This document shows, piece after piece, positions 37,071 through 46,265 of a stretch of DNA of 64,000 nt. Every line of letters starts with the position of its first letter. Within the stretch, counting starts at the first letter, position 1. The stretch spans positions 24,983 to 88,982 of the forward strand of contig NZ_JASDDK010000007.1 of the NCBI RefSeq assembly GCF_030407435.1. Direction: 5' to 3'. This DNA comes from Winogradskyella bathintestinalis. GTDB taxonomy: Bacteria > Bacteroidota > Bacteroidia > Flavobacteriales > Flavobacteriaceae. A program made the translations under genes and the position numbers. The notes under the pieces were generated by a model. It made no database searches, was not told the origin of the DNA, and saw only the letters and a list, made by a program, of their open reading frames with translations.

Positions 37071-37802
37071 ATGGATTGTATGTGGTTAATTATCGTTTAC
37101 GCAAGGTTAACCATAGGTAGTTTACAACATATAATTCCTATTGTTTTTGCCGCTGTGTTTGCTTTTCTTCTGGTCAAATATTCTAATCGTAAATTTAATT
37201 TAATTCAAAAACAGATTGCCATCCATAGATTAGCATGGTGTATATCTGTGACGGTTATTGTTTTCCATGTCTATCGAATGCTTTTCGATAATTATAATTT
37301 TAAAACTGATTTACCACTTTACCTTTGTAGTTTCATAGCGTTGCTAATCCCAATTTTTACACATTATCGTAAATATTGGATGTTCGAAATTTTATTATTT
37401 TGGATTATTGGTGGCACACTTCAAGGGGTTATTACTCCAGATATTGCCAATGGCTTTCCAAGTTTCGATTATTTTAGATACTGGGTAGTCCACTTGGGAT
37501 TACTCTCAGTGATCTTCTATTTTATCTATGTTTTTAAGATGAGGCCAACATTAAAAAGTCTATTTAAATCGCTATTTGCTCTTCAGGGATATGTTGGTCT
37601 AATGATACTTCTGAATTATCTTTTAGATGCAAATTATTTTTATTTAAATGAAAAACCAAAATCAGCATCTTTATTAGATTACTTTGGGGAATGGCCGTAT
37701 TATATTTTAGTGGGACAGCTAATTATCATTCCTCTATTCTTATTGATTTATCTGCCATTTTATATTACTAAAAAGGGTAGAAATCATTTAGCAAACAATT
37801 GA
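37071..37802 (+). CDS. TIGR02206/YwaF-like membrane protein
   Basis: A 243-residue protein with about seven hydrophobic helices. The [15 protein letters not shown] and [11 protein letters not shown] stretches are characteristic of the TIGR02206 (YwaF) family of unknown function. The gene begins 6 bp after folD and is probably cotranscribed with it. The C-terminus overlaps the convergent VOC gene by 19 bp. No transport or enzyme role is known for the family. Confidence 0.75.
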   Translation: MDCMWLIIVYARLTIGSLQHIIPIVFAAVFAFLLVKYSNRKFNLIQKQIAIHRLAWCISVTVIVFHVYRMLFDNYNFKTDLPLYLCSFIALLIPIFTHYRKYWMFEILLFWIIGGTLQGVITPDIANGFPSFDYFRYWVVHLGLLSVIFYFIYVFKMRPTLKSLFKSLFALQGYVGLMILLNYLLDANYFYLNEKPKSASLLDYFGEWPYYILVGQLIIIPLFLLIYLPFYITKKGRNHLANN

Positions 37803-38206
37803 CTCATATCTTTAAAAGCCTTAAATTCTAAAGCATTTCCTGAGGGATCTTCGAAAAACATAGTAGCTTGCTCGCCAACCTCCCCTTCAAAACGGATATA
37901 GGGCTCAATGATGAATACGATACCTTGGGACTTTAATAACCTGGCAAAGTTTTGAAAAACGTTCCATTCTAAAACAACACCAAAATGTGGTACAGGAACG
38001 TTTTTTCCATCGACAGAATTCGTGTGAGACCCTTCAGCAGTTTTTTCCTTATAATGAATAACTAATTGGTGACCAAAGAAATTATAATCGACCCAATGAT
38101 CGCTACTTCGTCCTTCTTCAAGGTTTAAAACATTAGAGTAAAATTTTCTGCATTCTGAAAGGTTGTGTACAGGAATCGCTAGGTGAAAAGGTGTGAGTTT
38201 AGTCAT
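37784..38206 (-). CDS. VOC-family (glyoxalase-like) protein
   Basis: A 140-residue vicinal oxygen chelate protein. The two-repeat fold is seen in [21 protein letters not shown] at the N-terminus (in two overlapping pieces) and in the C-terminal [15 protein letters not shown]. Candidate metal ligands are H8 and E131-like positions, but other His/Glu residues are possible. It may be a glyoxalase, dioxygenase or binding protein. It overlaps the TIGR02206 gene tail-to-tail by 19 bp. Confidence 0.75.
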   Translation of the reverse strand: MTKLTPFHLAIPVHNLSECRKFYSNVLNLEEGRSSDHWVDYNFFGHQLVIHYKEKTAEGSHTNSVDGKNVPVPHFGVVLEWNVFQNFARLLKSQGIVFIIEPYIRFEGEVGEQATMFFEDPSGNALEFKAFKDMSQLFAK

Positions 38207-38353
38207 GTTACAATTATTGAAATTGATGTGAAATATAAGAATTACTCAGAAAACAACAGCTGATTGTTAATTTTAAAAACGGAGAGAAAATAGTAAGTGG
38301 TTGCTTTTAAGTTCAAAAAAGTATAAGATAGCTATGCACTAATTAAGACGTAA

Positions 38354-39121
38354 TTAACCTCTATCTTTTCTAGGGTTGAGTTGGTTAGGATCGAATGTTT
38401 TTATGGATTCGCTAATCAATTCACTTAAAGTATTAAATTCTTCCTTAGTTAATTCTCGATATTTTCCTAGAGGCATATCCAATTTTATATTCATTATTCT
38501 AACACGCTTTAAAGTTTGCACCTCATAATTAAGGTATTCACACATTCTTCGAATTTGTCTATTTAAACCTTGTGTTAAAATTATACTGAAAGTAAATTTA
38601 TCTATCTTTTTAACGCTACATTTTTTAGTACGCTTTCCTAAGTCTTCTAAATAAATTCCTCCTGACATACGTTCTATAAATGTTTGAGAAATGGGCTGGT
38701 CTACAGTGACAATGTATTCTTTTTCGTGATTGTTACTTGCGCGTAAAATTTTGTTCACTATGTCACCGTCATCCGTTAAAAGAATTAGTCCTTCGCTGGG
38801 TTTATCTAACCGTCCTATCGGAAAAATACGTTTGGGATAATTAATGTAATCGATAATATTATCTTTCTCGACGCGGGTATCGGTGGTACATACTATGCCA
38901 ACAGGTTTGTTAAACGCTAAATAGACAAAGGCTTGTTTGCGTTCGCCGATAATTTCGCCGTCAACTTTTACAACATCTTCTGTCGCAACTTTGGTTCCCA
39001 TTTCAGGTACCACATCGTTAATAGTAACTCTACCAGCATCAATTAAGCGATCAGCTGCTCTACGAGAACAATATCCGGCTTCGCTGAGGTATTTATTTAA
39101 GCGTTTTAATTCTTGTGACAT
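38354..39121 (-). CDS. rluF: 23S rRNA pseudouridine synthase, RluF-type
   Basis: A 255-residue pseudouridine synthase with an N-terminal S4 RNA-binding domain (about 3-60) and a RsuA/RluB/RluF-type catalytic domain. The catalytic Asp lies in GRLDKPSEGL, and the family C-terminal LNRQIRRMCEYLNYEV is present. RluF modifies U2604 of 23S rRNA; RluB is the alternative, but the RIMNI ending fits RluF. An in-frame TTG at 39136 would add five residues; the ATG at 39121 is the better start. It is the last gene of a five-gene minus-strand operon. Confidence 0.85.
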   Translation of the reverse strand: MSQELKRLNKYLSEAGYCSRRAADRLIDAGRVTINDVVPEMGTKVATEDVVKVDGEIIGERKQAFVYLAFNKPVGIVCTTDTRVEKDNIIDYINYPKRIFPIGRLDKPSEGLILLTDDGDIVNKILRASNNHEKEYIVTVDQPISQTFIERMSGGIYLEDLGKRTKKCSVKKIDKFTFSIILTQGLNRQIRRMCEYLNYEVQTLKRVRIMNIKLDMPLGKYRELTKEEFNTLSELISESIKTFDPNQLNPRKDRG

Positions 39122-39142
39122 GTTGTAAAAATACAATAAAGT

Positions 39143-39970
39143 TTAGTGATTAATAAACTCAATAATTTTTGGAGTTAATGAAGCGTCCTTAAGTCCATGA
39201 CCAAATCCTGTCGTTGTAATAAATTCAGAATTTTCATAACGATTAGCAATAAGTTGTCCGTCTTCGTAAGGAATTATACGGTCATTTTTATCATGAACAA
39301 TGAGGCCTTTAACTTTAATAGATGCGGTGAAGTTCGCCGCTGAAAAATAGGATACAGGTTGCTTAAAATGTTCTAATACGATTGCGTCTAGACCACTTGA
39401 AATCCTCTTATTATAACCCATCATAGATTTATAGCGGTCAAAAACCCCCGTAAAATGGGCAGGTGCTCCTAATAAAATCATTTTTTTAACAGAGGGTAAT
39501 TGATTGTGGTGTACACAAAAAATACTTGCCATACCACCGACAGAGTGGCCAATTAAAACTTCGGGTTTAAACTTTTTAGCCACGACGTTTATAAACTCAG
39601 AATATAAAACGGCATTAAATTGTTTACCGTCAGATCTACCGTGCGCCGGCGCATCTAAAGCTATTATATTATAATTTTGTGCTTTTAAATCTTTTAATAT
39701 GTATTCCCAGCGGGCAGTATTGCTTTCCCAGCCATGTACTAGCAGAATGGTTTTTCCTTTGCCAACCCAACGATAGGTAGCAATTTCCATATTTTTATAA
39801 TTTACTTCTTCAAAAAATGCAGACTCTATAACACGTTTTTGTTCGTCATTATATCGTCCTTTTCTAGGTGAAGCAAATAAGGATATGGCTTTTTTTGATG
39901 CCATTCTAGACGAGATTAAACTCGTAATATTTAGTACTCTACCAATAGATTTAACCACAAAACTACTCAT
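39143..39970 (-). CDS. Alpha/beta hydrolase
   Basis: A 275-residue alpha/beta-fold hydrolase with the nucleophile elbow GHSVGG, the oxyanion-hole segment HGWESNTARW, and a C-terminal His in FGHGLKD. No signal peptide is seen. It resembles esterase/acyl-hydrolase forms. It starts 4 bp after the cupin gene and is 21 bp upstream of rluF. Substrate unknown. Confidence 0.85.
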   Translation of the reverse strand: MSSFVVKSIGRVLNITSLISSRMASKKAISLFASPRKGRYNDEQKRVIESAFFEEVNYKNMEIATYRWVGKGKTILLVHGWESNTARWEYILKDLKAQNYNIIALDAPAHGRSDGKQFNAVLYSEFINVVAKKFKPEVLIGHSVGGMASIFCVHHNQLPSVKKMILLGAPAHFTGVFDRYKSMMGYNKRISSGLDAIVLEHFKQPVSYFSAANFTASIKVKGLIVHDKNDRIIPYEDGQLIANRYENSEFITTTGFGHGLKDASLTPKIIEFINH

Positions 39971-39974
39971 ATAT

Positions 39975-40340
39975 TTAGGCTTCTCTATTTACGGCTTCAA
40001 TTGAAAATGCGGGTAAGCATATTGCTAAGTACTCACAAGGTTCCGTAAATGGATTTGAATATTGCAGTCTGGTATGTTTTTCAATTTTAATGGATTGTCC
40101 GGCTTCTAATATTATTGTCTCTCCTTCAATTACAAATTGTTTTTTCCCTTTAATAATAAAAGTGTATTCATCAAATTCAGGGGTTTGAAAAGGTTCTGAC
40201 CAACCCGCAGGAGCAACCATATGTGCGATACTAATTTCAGAATTGTCGTCAGTAGCATTACCAAAATGTTCTCTTATAATTTTACCATCGCCAGTTGGAA
40301 CTACAAAAGGTGAATTTTGAATTTTATATTTTTTCTGCAT
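39975..40340 (-). CDS. Cupin-domain protein
   Basis: A 121-residue single-domain cupin. The fold is suggested by EFDEYTFIIKGKKQFVIEGE, with GQSIKIEKHTRLQY as the second cupin motif (read in parts). The usual metal ligands are only partly present, so it may bind a ligand without a metal. It is inside the HerA/lipoprotein/cupin/hydrolase/rluF operon. Function unknown. Confidence 0.75.
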   Translation of the reverse strand: MQKKYKIQNSPFVVPTGDGKIIREHFGNATDDNSEISIAHMVAPAGWSEPFQTPEFDEYTFIIKGKKQFVIEGETIILEAGQSIKIEKHTRLQYSNPFTEPCEYLAICLPAFSIEAVNREA

Positions 40341-40367
40341 AATAATTAAATAAAAATATTGAATGAT

Positions 40368-40925
40368 TTACCAATGAATCATAAAATATTTGATTTTAGC
40401 TTTTTCTGGTATCTGAATAGGGTCAATAGCCATATCCATATCAAAACGCATACTTGCTGGTAATTCTTTTTTGTCAATAGTAAATGAAGCATTAATTTCA
40501 TCCACAGAGATCACAATAACGTTGATCAAATTACTTACACTTGAAATTTTATAAGCCGCTTTAATATCTTTAAACGTGCTTAATATAGAGATATTTTTTT
40601 CTGTTTTAAAACGAGAATCAATAATATTTACACTTTTAATTACAGACGTTGAATCTAAAGCCTTTTTAGGCGATAAGTTTAGGAGTTTCTTACCTCCTTT
40701 TTCAAAAATTTCTATGGTATTTACGGAGCCTATAAATTCATCTCCAGAAAGGTACCGAACGACAGAATCATTTTTGAAAATGGCATCGAGTTCTTTAACT
40801 TGCGTAGAGTCGGTAAGTAAGCCAATCTGTTGATTGGCAACGGTAAATGGGTGTTTTGAATTATCATTAGAGCAGCTAATAATAAGTAATACGCAAAAAA
40901 GCGTAACGATAAAGGTGTTTTTCAT
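40368..40925 (-). CDS. Unrecognised lipoprotein
   Basis: I do not recognise this 185-residue protein. It has a typical SPII signal (LLIISCSNDN, C18 as lipidated Cys) and otherwise a soluble beta-rich domain with no Cys. There are no transmembrane segments after the signal. It lies in an operon, 24 bp downstream of the HerA-like gene and 27 bp upstream of the cupin. A periplasmic or outer-membrane role is inferred from the signal only. Confidence 0.65.
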   Translation of the reverse strand: MKNTFIVTLFCVLLIISCSNDNSKHPFTVANQQIGLLTDSTQVKELDAIFKNDSVVRYLSGDEFIGSVNTIEIFEKGGKKLLNLSPKKALDSTSVIKSVNIIDSRFKTEKNISILSTFKDIKAAYKISSVSNLINVIVISVDEINASFTIDKKELPASMRFDMDMAIDPIQIPEKAKIKYFMIHW

Positions 40926-40949
40926 TTTTAAGTTTAGGGGAATTATGTT

Positions 40950-42488
40950 CTATTTAATCATTTTACTTAGTATGCCTAGAACGCCGCGAATTACAGTTGC
41001 ACTAGTGAGTACTTTTATTAATGGATGTTGTCTGGTACTGCGTCTCCGGGTTGAGGCTGAATTTCTATTACGCTCAGCACGTTTTAAAGCTTCTCTTTCT
41101 TCCTTGGCTTTTTGTTTGGCTTCCGCAGCTTCGGCTTGTTCAATTTTCTTATTAAGCATTTCGTAAGCACTTTCCCTATCGATTTCTTTATTGTATTTAC
41201 GGGCTAATTTCGATTGTGCTAACAAATTTGCAAGTTCAACTTCAGTTAAAATATCCATTCGGCTCATCGGTGCGCGCATCATGGTTGCAGCTAAAGGTGT
41301 TGGTTTTCCTTTTTCGTCTAAGGCAGAAACCAAAGCTTCCCCAATGCCTAAGGATGTTAAGACTTCGGCGGTATCATAATAATCGGTGTCAGGATAATTC
41401 TGAGCTGTTAATTTTATGGCCTTTCTGTCTTTTGCAGTAAAGGCTCTTAAAGCATGTTGAACTTTTAAACCTAATTGTCCTAAGACAGCTTCTGGTACAT
41501 CTGTAGGGTTTTGAGTTACAAAATATAAGCCCACTCCTTTACTACGAATCAATTTTACAATACTTTCAATTTGGTTTAGTAGCGCACCCGAGGCTTCATT
41601 AAAAATTAAATGTGCTTCATCAATAAACATTATAAGTTCTGGCCGTTCGCTATCTCCTTTTTCAGGAAAAGTAGAATATATTTCAGCCAATAAACTTAAC
41701 ATAAATGTCGAAAATAATTTTGGTTTATCTTGGATATCTGTTAGCCTTATAATGTTGATGTAACCTTTTCCGTTTTCATCAGTACGTAATAGATCTTGTG
41801 TGTCGAACGAGGTTTCTCCAAAAAATAAATCACCCCCTTGTTGTTCAATTTCTATAATTTTTCTAAGAATTGCTCCTGTTGAAGCGGTAGAAATCCTGCC
41901 ATAAGATTCTTGAAACTCTGCCTTACCTTCATTGGTTGCATATTGTAATATTTTCTTAAAATCCTTTAAATCTAATAAGGGCAAATGATTGTCATCACAA
42001 TATTTAAAAATTACGGATATGATTCCTGCTTGTGTTTCAGTAACATCCAAAATTCGTGAAATTAAGACAGGGCCAAATTCACTAATTGTGGCTCGTAATC
42101 TTACACCATCTTGTTCAGATAACGTCATTACCTCTACAGGAAAGGATTTAGGCTCAAAGGGTAAACCTATTTGAGCATGGCGTTCATCAATTTTTACATG
42201 TCCAGGACTTGGTTGGGCTAAGCCACTTAAATCTCCTTTTATGTCCATTAATAAAACTGGTACTCCTTTTTCGGATAAATTTTCGGCCAACACTTGCAAG
42301 GTTTTTGTTTTGCCAGTGCCAGTGGCTCCTGCAATCAATCCATGTCTATTCATGGTTTTTAAAGGAATATTTACAAAAGTATTACTTAGTGTTTCGCCAT
42401 TCAGCATTGCCGAACCAAAGGTAATATAGTCTCCTTTAAACGTATTACCTTCATTAATGTCACTTATGAAAGCTTCAGGATTTTTCAT
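40950..42488 (-). CDS. HerA-like/DUF853 ATPase
   Basis: A 512-residue P-loop ATPase of the DUF853 (YjgR) family, related to HerA/FtsK. Walker A is GATGTGKTKT, followed by LLMDIKGDLSGLA, and Walker B is LIMFIDEAHLIF. A Lys/Arg-rich C-terminal tail (about 440-490) follows the ATPase core, then a short hydrophobic end. Family members are annotated as helicases or motor ATPases, mostly without direct proof. It heads an operon with a lipoprotein, cupin, hydrolase and rluF. Confidence 0.85.
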   Translation of the reverse strand: MKNPEAFISDINEGNTFKGDYITFGSAMLNGETLSNTFVNIPLKTMNRHGLIAGATGTGKTKTLQVLAENLSEKGVPVLLMDIKGDLSGLAQPSPGHVKIDERHAQIGLPFEPKSFPVEVMTLSEQDGVRLRATISEFGPVLISRILDVTETQAGIISVIFKYCDDNHLPLLDLKDFKKILQYATNEGKAEFQESYGRISTASTGAILRKIIEIEQQGGDLFFGETSFDTQDLLRTDENGKGYINIIRLTDIQDKPKLFSTFMLSLLAEIYSTFPEKGDSERPELIMFIDEAHLIFNEASGALLNQIESIVKLIRSKGVGLYFVTQNPTDVPEAVLGQLGLKVQHALRAFTAKDRKAIKLTAQNYPDTDYYDTAEVLTSLGIGEALVSALDEKGKPTPLAATMMRAPMSRMDILTEVELANLLAQSKLARKYNKEIDRESAYEMLNKKIEQAEAAEAKQKAKEEREALKRAERNRNSASTRRRSTRQHPLIKVLTSATVIRGVLGILSKMIK

Positions 42489-42799
42489 TCGTTAGAAAAT
42501 TTCGATAAAAATAATGTAATTTTTATCAAGTATAAAATAGTGTTTAGGCTCAATTACAGATTGCAACGAAAAAAAAGTGATGTTGAGATGAGGCTTGAAT
42601 TTTTATAATATGTTTAAGACTGAAAATCATATCACAAGTCACTTACATTATGAAATTTATTTATGATTGAGATTACTGTTAGATTTCTGAATAGTTTTCC
42701 TATCGTTTTTGAGTTTTTTTAAAAATGGCGATAATGGTAAATTACGATTCTTTTACTATAACCTGTAACTGTAAACTAAATAACTATCTTTGCACTCTT
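42489..42799. other. Divergent intergenic region, HerA-like gene to queE
   Basis: About 310 bp without a gene. Besides the queE promoter element at 42785-42792 I see only A+T-rich DNA and no stable hairpin, riboswitch or tRNA. No preQ1 riboswitch-like pseudoknot is apparent. Confidence 0.6.
42785..42792 (+). promoter_or_regulatory. Putative -7 element for queE
   Basis: TATCTTTG matches TAnnTTTG and lies seven bases before the ATG at 42800. It decides between that start and the in-frame ATG at 42725, since the latter is upstream of the promoter. Confidence 0.5.
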
Positions 42800-43432
42800 A
42801 TGACGAGAAGAGAAAGACAAGAGTTAATAGATAAAGGGTTATTACTGCCTTTAATGGAAGAGTTTTACACCATTCAAGGAGAAGGGTTTCATAAGGGGAC
42901 AGCTGCATATTTTGTGCGAATTGGTGGTTGCGATGTAGGTTGCCATTGGTGCGATGTTAAGGAGAGCTGGTTGGCAGAATTACATCCTCCTACAGCAACT
43001 GAAAAAATTGTAGAAAACGCTATAAAACATAGCGATACTATTATAGTTACTGGTGGTGAACCGTTAACTTGGGATATGGGACCACTAACGGCGCAATTGA
43101 AAGCTAAAGGTGTGCAAACGCATATTGAAACTTCTGGGGCCTATAAATTAACAGGCGAATGGGATTGGATTTGTTTATCACCTAAAAAAATGAAATTACC
43201 AACAGACGAGGTTTATAATAAAGCACATGAACTAAAATGTATTATTTATAATAAGGACGATTTTAAATTTGCAGAAGAACAAGCCGCTAAAGTCAATAAA
43301 GATTGTATTTTGTATTTACAGCCAGAGTGGAGTAAACGCGATAAAATGATGCCTCAGATCGTAGATTATGTTATGGCGAATCCGAAATGGAAAGTATCAC
43401 TACAAACGCACAAATATTTAAATATTCCTTAA
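42800..43432 (+). CDS. queE: 7-carboxy-7-deazaguanine synthase
   Basis: A radical SAM enzyme that makes CDG from carboxy-tetrahydropterin for queuosine synthesis. The 210-residue protein has the FYTIQGEG start, three cluster cysteines in GGCDVGCHWCD, and GGEPLTWD in the middle. An in-frame ATG at 42725 would add 25 residues with no match to the family. The -7 element lies between the two, so 42800 is used. GTP cyclohydrolase (folE, 59.6 kb), the first enzyme of the pathway, is in the same window but far away. The other que genes are not present. Confidence 0.9.
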   Translation: MTRRERQELIDKGLLLPLMEEFYTIQGEGFHKGTAAYFVRIGGCDVGCHWCDVKESWLAELHPPTATEKIVENAIKHSDTIIVTGGEPLTWDMGPLTAQLKAKGVQTHIETSGAYKLTGEWDWICLSPKKMKLPTDEVYNKAHELKCIIYNKDDFKFAEEQAAKVNKDCILYLQPEWSKRDKMMPQIVDYVMANPKWKVSLQTHKYLNIP

Positions 43433-43502
43433 AGTTAGTGTGAGGATTAGTGATGTGGAAAAGATATTGTTCTAAGTTCTGAACTTCTTTATAAAATATA
43501 TC

Positions 43503-43546
43503 AAAAAAAAGTTTCGATTGTTATTAATAACAATCGAAACTTTTTT
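43503..43546. terminator. Bidirectional terminator between queE and the DUF2911 gene
   Basis: A perfect 42-bp palindrome (43505-43546) is flanked by A and T runs. It can end transcription from both convergent genes: queE stops at 43432 and the DUF2911 gene stops at 43566. Confidence 0.9.
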
Positions 43547-43565
43547 CATAACTCAGGTCTAATAA

Positions 43566-44111
43566 TTACAACATAAAAGGTACTGCAACTCTAACGGTTC
43601 CCCAGCCTAAATACATATCAGCACCATTATCTGTTTTATCAAATGCGATAGAAAATGCTTCTAAAGATTCTTTTCCTTTAGTGACTGGTACATTTAAGCG
43701 AGCAACATCGTTTTTCTCGTTATAAAAATAACTACCCCAAACATTCAGATCTGTACTCACAATAGCTGTCCATTCTTTCTCACCAGGGATAACATAAAAT
43801 GTATATGAACCAGGCTCAATTGTTGTATCACCGAATTTCATTGGTTTGTAAAGCGTTAATTCGGCAGCCTCATTAGCGCCGGTTCTCCAAACTTTACCTT
43901 CTGGAGCTAATTCTTCTATAGAACGGTCTTTTAATTGTGGACGACTATAGGTGATTTTTATGACTTTGTCGGAATTTTTATAATCCGCTGGGAAAGAAGC
44001 CATATCCATAGGGCTTTTATCTACATCTGAAAATTTTTGAGCGGTAACATTAACCGAAAATAATAGGGTTAACACAAAAGTAAGTGAGGTAATTAGTTTG
44101 AAATGTTTCAT
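43566..44111 (-). CDS. DUF2911-domain secreted protein
   Basis: A 181-residue protein with an N-terminal signal peptide (about 1-24, ending VTAQ) and one DUF2911 domain. The domain is marked by ITYSRPQLKDRSI, EGKVWRTGANEAAELTLY and the closing LYLGWGTVRVAVPF. The family is largely confined to Bacteroidota; its function is unknown. Transcription ends in the strong bidirectional terminator at 43503-43546. Confidence 0.88.
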   Translation of the reverse strand: MKHFKLITSLTFVLTLLFSVNVTAQKFSDVDKSPMDMASFPADYKNSDKVIKITYSRPQLKDRSIEELAPEGKVWRTGANEAAELTLYKPMKFGDTTIEPGSYTFYVIPGEKEWTAIVSTDLNVWGSYFYNEKNDVARLNVPVTKGKESLEAFSIAFDKTDNGADMYLGWGTVRVAVPFML

Positions 44112-44365
44112 AATTTAAAAATTGGTTTTGTTAAAATTAGTAGTTCTAAAACTATATAGTCGAAATTAAATATTAAAATTTACAGATTAGAAGTGAATGG
44201 CGAAAAATAAACTCAAATTCTTAACAATAATAAGAATTTTGTGTATTTGAGTTTTAATTTGAATCTATTATTGTGTTTAGTGTTTATAATTTGAAAGTTT
44301 AAAGTCATATTTGCTTTATAATTAATAATAAAACAGATTTAAATTCAATATTAAAACATAAAGTT

Positions 44366-46027
44366 ATGTGCGGAATAGTATGTGCGTTTGATATAAAACA
44401 ACACGTTGAAGAGTTAAGACCTCAAGTTTTAGAAATGGCAAAATCAATTCGTCACCGTGGACCAGACTGGAGTGGTATTTATAGTGATGATAAAGTAATT
44501 ATGGCTCACGAACGCTTAGCGATTGTAGATCCTGCTTCGGGAAAACAACCCTTATTTAGTCCAGATAAAAAATTAATCTTAGCAGCTAACGGTGAAATAT
44601 ATAACCATAAAGTATTGCGTACTCAATTTCCAGATTATCAATTTCAAACAGAAAGTGACTGTGAAGTGATTTTAGCATTATATAAGGAAAAGGGAGTTGA
44701 CTTTGTGGATGAAATGAATGGTATTTTTGGTTTCGTAATATATGATGTTGAAAAGGATGAATATTTTATCGCTAGAGATCATATGGGAATTATTCCTTTG
44801 TATATCGGCTGGGATAAAAACGGTACCTTTTATGTGGCTTCAGAATTAAAAGCGTTAGAAGGTATTTGTACTAAAATTGAGTTATTTCCTCCAGGACATT
44901 ACATGTCTAGTAAGAATGGGGAGTTTGTAAAATGGTATAAGCGCGACTGGTCAGAATACGATGCTATAAAAGATAATGAAACGAGCATTGCTGAAGTAAA
45001 GGAAGCTTTAGAAGATGCAGTGCATAGACAATTAATGAGTGATGTGCCTTACGGCGTATTATTATCTGGAGGTTTAGATTCGTCCGTAACCTCTGCAATT
45101 GCGAAAAAATATTCAGAAAGAAGAGTTGAGGCAGATGATAAAGAAAAGGCATGGTGGCCACAATTGCACTCATTTTCTGTTGGGTTAGAAGGCTCTCCAG
45201 ATTTGGCTGCGGCAAAAAAAGTTGCCGATCATATCGGTACCGTGCATCACGAGATTAAATTCACAATCCAAGAAGGACTAGATGCTATAAAAGATGTTAT
45301 ATATAATATAGAAACTTATGATATTACGACGATTCGTTCTTCCACACCTATGTATTTAATGGCAAGGGTTATTAAGTCTATGGGTATAAAAATGGTATTA
45401 TCTGGTGAAGGAGCTGATGAATTGTTTGGAGGGTATTTATACTTTCATAAAGCACCAAGTGCACAAGAGTTTCATGAAGAAACGGTTCGTAAATTAGAAA
45501 AACTTCACATGTACGATTGTTTAAGAGCTAATAAGAGTTTAGCAGCTTGGGGAATTGAAGGTCGTGTACCATTTTTAGATAAAGAATTTATGGATGTGGC
45601 CATGCGTATCAACCCACAAGATAAAATGATCAACGGAGAACGCATGGAAAAATGGGTGATTCGCAAAGCCTTTGAAGATATGATTCCAAAAAGCGTAGCT
45701 TGGCGACAAAAAGAACAGTTTTCTGATGGAGTCGGTTACAGCTGGATTGATACTTTAAAAGAGTTAGTAGAAAAGGAAATTTCTGACCAGCAACTTACCA
45801 ATGCTAAATTCCGTTATCCAATTAATACACCTTTAAACAAAGAAGAGTATTATTACAGAAGTATTTTTGAAGGGCACTTCCTTAGTGATGCGGCGGCATT
45901 AAGTGTACCGCAAGAAGCAAGTGTAGCTTGTAGTACCGCAACGGCTTTAGAATGGGATGAAGCCTTTAAAAACATGAACGATCCTTCAGGTAGAGCAATT
46001 GCGAATGTGCACGACGAGGCGTATTAA
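44366..46027 (+). CDS. asnB: Asparagine synthase (glutamine-hydrolysing)
   Basis: AsnB makes asparagine from aspartate, glutamine and ATP. The 553-residue protein has the class II glutaminase domain with catalytic Cys2 (MCGIVCAFDI) and the RHRGPDWSG segment. The synthetase domain follows with the ATP-binding SGGLDSS motif (about 234-240) and GEGADELFGGY. The length matches the E. coli AsnB type. An intrinsic terminator (46077-46100) follows 49 bp after the stop. Confidence 0.96.
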   Translation: MCGIVCAFDIKQHVEELRPQVLEMAKSIRHRGPDWSGIYSDDKVIMAHERLAIVDPASGKQPLFSPDKKLILAANGEIYNHKVLRTQFPDYQFQTESDCEVILALYKEKGVDFVDEMNGIFGFVIYDVEKDEYFIARDHMGIIPLYIGWDKNGTFYVASELKALEGICTKIELFPPGHYMSSKNGEFVKWYKRDWSEYDAIKDNETSIAEVKEALEDAVHRQLMSDVPYGVLLSGGLDSSVTSAIAKKYSERRVEADDKEKAWWPQLHSFSVGLEGSPDLAAAKKVADHIGTVHHEIKFTIQEGLDAIKDVIYNIETYDITTIRSSTPMYLMARVIKSMGIKMVLSGEGADELFGGYLYFHKAPSAQEFHEETVRKLEKLHMYDCLRANKSLAAWGIEGRVPFLDKEFMDVAMRINPQDKMINGERMEKWVIRKAFEDMIPKSVAWRQKEQFSDGVGYSWIDTLKELVEKEISDQQLTNAKFRYPINTPLNKEEYYYRSIFEGHFLSDAAALSVPQEASVACSTATALEWDEAFKNMNDPSGRAIANVHDEAY

Positions 46028-46076
46028 ATATAAAAAATTGATGCTTTTTGGTCTAAATTGTATAAAATTAAATTTC

Positions 46077-46100
46077 AAAATCTCGCTTCTGCGGGATTTT
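46077..46100 (+). terminator. Intrinsic terminator after asnB
   Basis: A 10-bp stem (AAAATCTCGC with GCGGGATTTT, one G-T pair) has a 4-nt TTCT loop. A and T runs at each end could allow bidirectional use. Confidence 0.8.
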
Positions 46101-46180
46101 AAGTTTTAAGGGCGAGGCACATCATATAATAAATTGTTATAATCTATTTTAAGGTGTTTTATAGACGATTTAAGCCACTT

Positions 46181-46210
46181 TTTGTTAATTAACAAATGTT
46201 GATAATTATC
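46181..46210. repeat. Pair of adjacent palindromes upstream of gyrB
   Basis: TTTGTTAATTAACAAA (46181-46196) is a perfect 16-bp palindrome. Four bases later GATAATTATC (46201-46210) is a perfect 10-bp palindrome. Such a pair could be an operator; no regulator is assigned. Confidence 0.6.
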
Positions 46211-46253
46211 GGTGTCAAATCATAAAAAGCTTTTAAAACGCACTTTAAAATCG

Positions 46254-46261
46254 TATATTTG
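46254..46261 (+). promoter_or_regulatory. Putative -7 element upstream of gyrB
   Basis: TATATTTG matches TAnnTTTG. Initiation 4-8 bases downstream would start the transcript at the base of the nested hairpin (46270). Confidence 0.45.
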
Positions 46262-46265
46262 TTAA

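Noticed and set aside
42725..42799. Longer start for queE at ATG 42725
   Set aside because: The 25 extra residues have no family match and lie upstream of the TAnnTTTG promoter element at 42785-42792.
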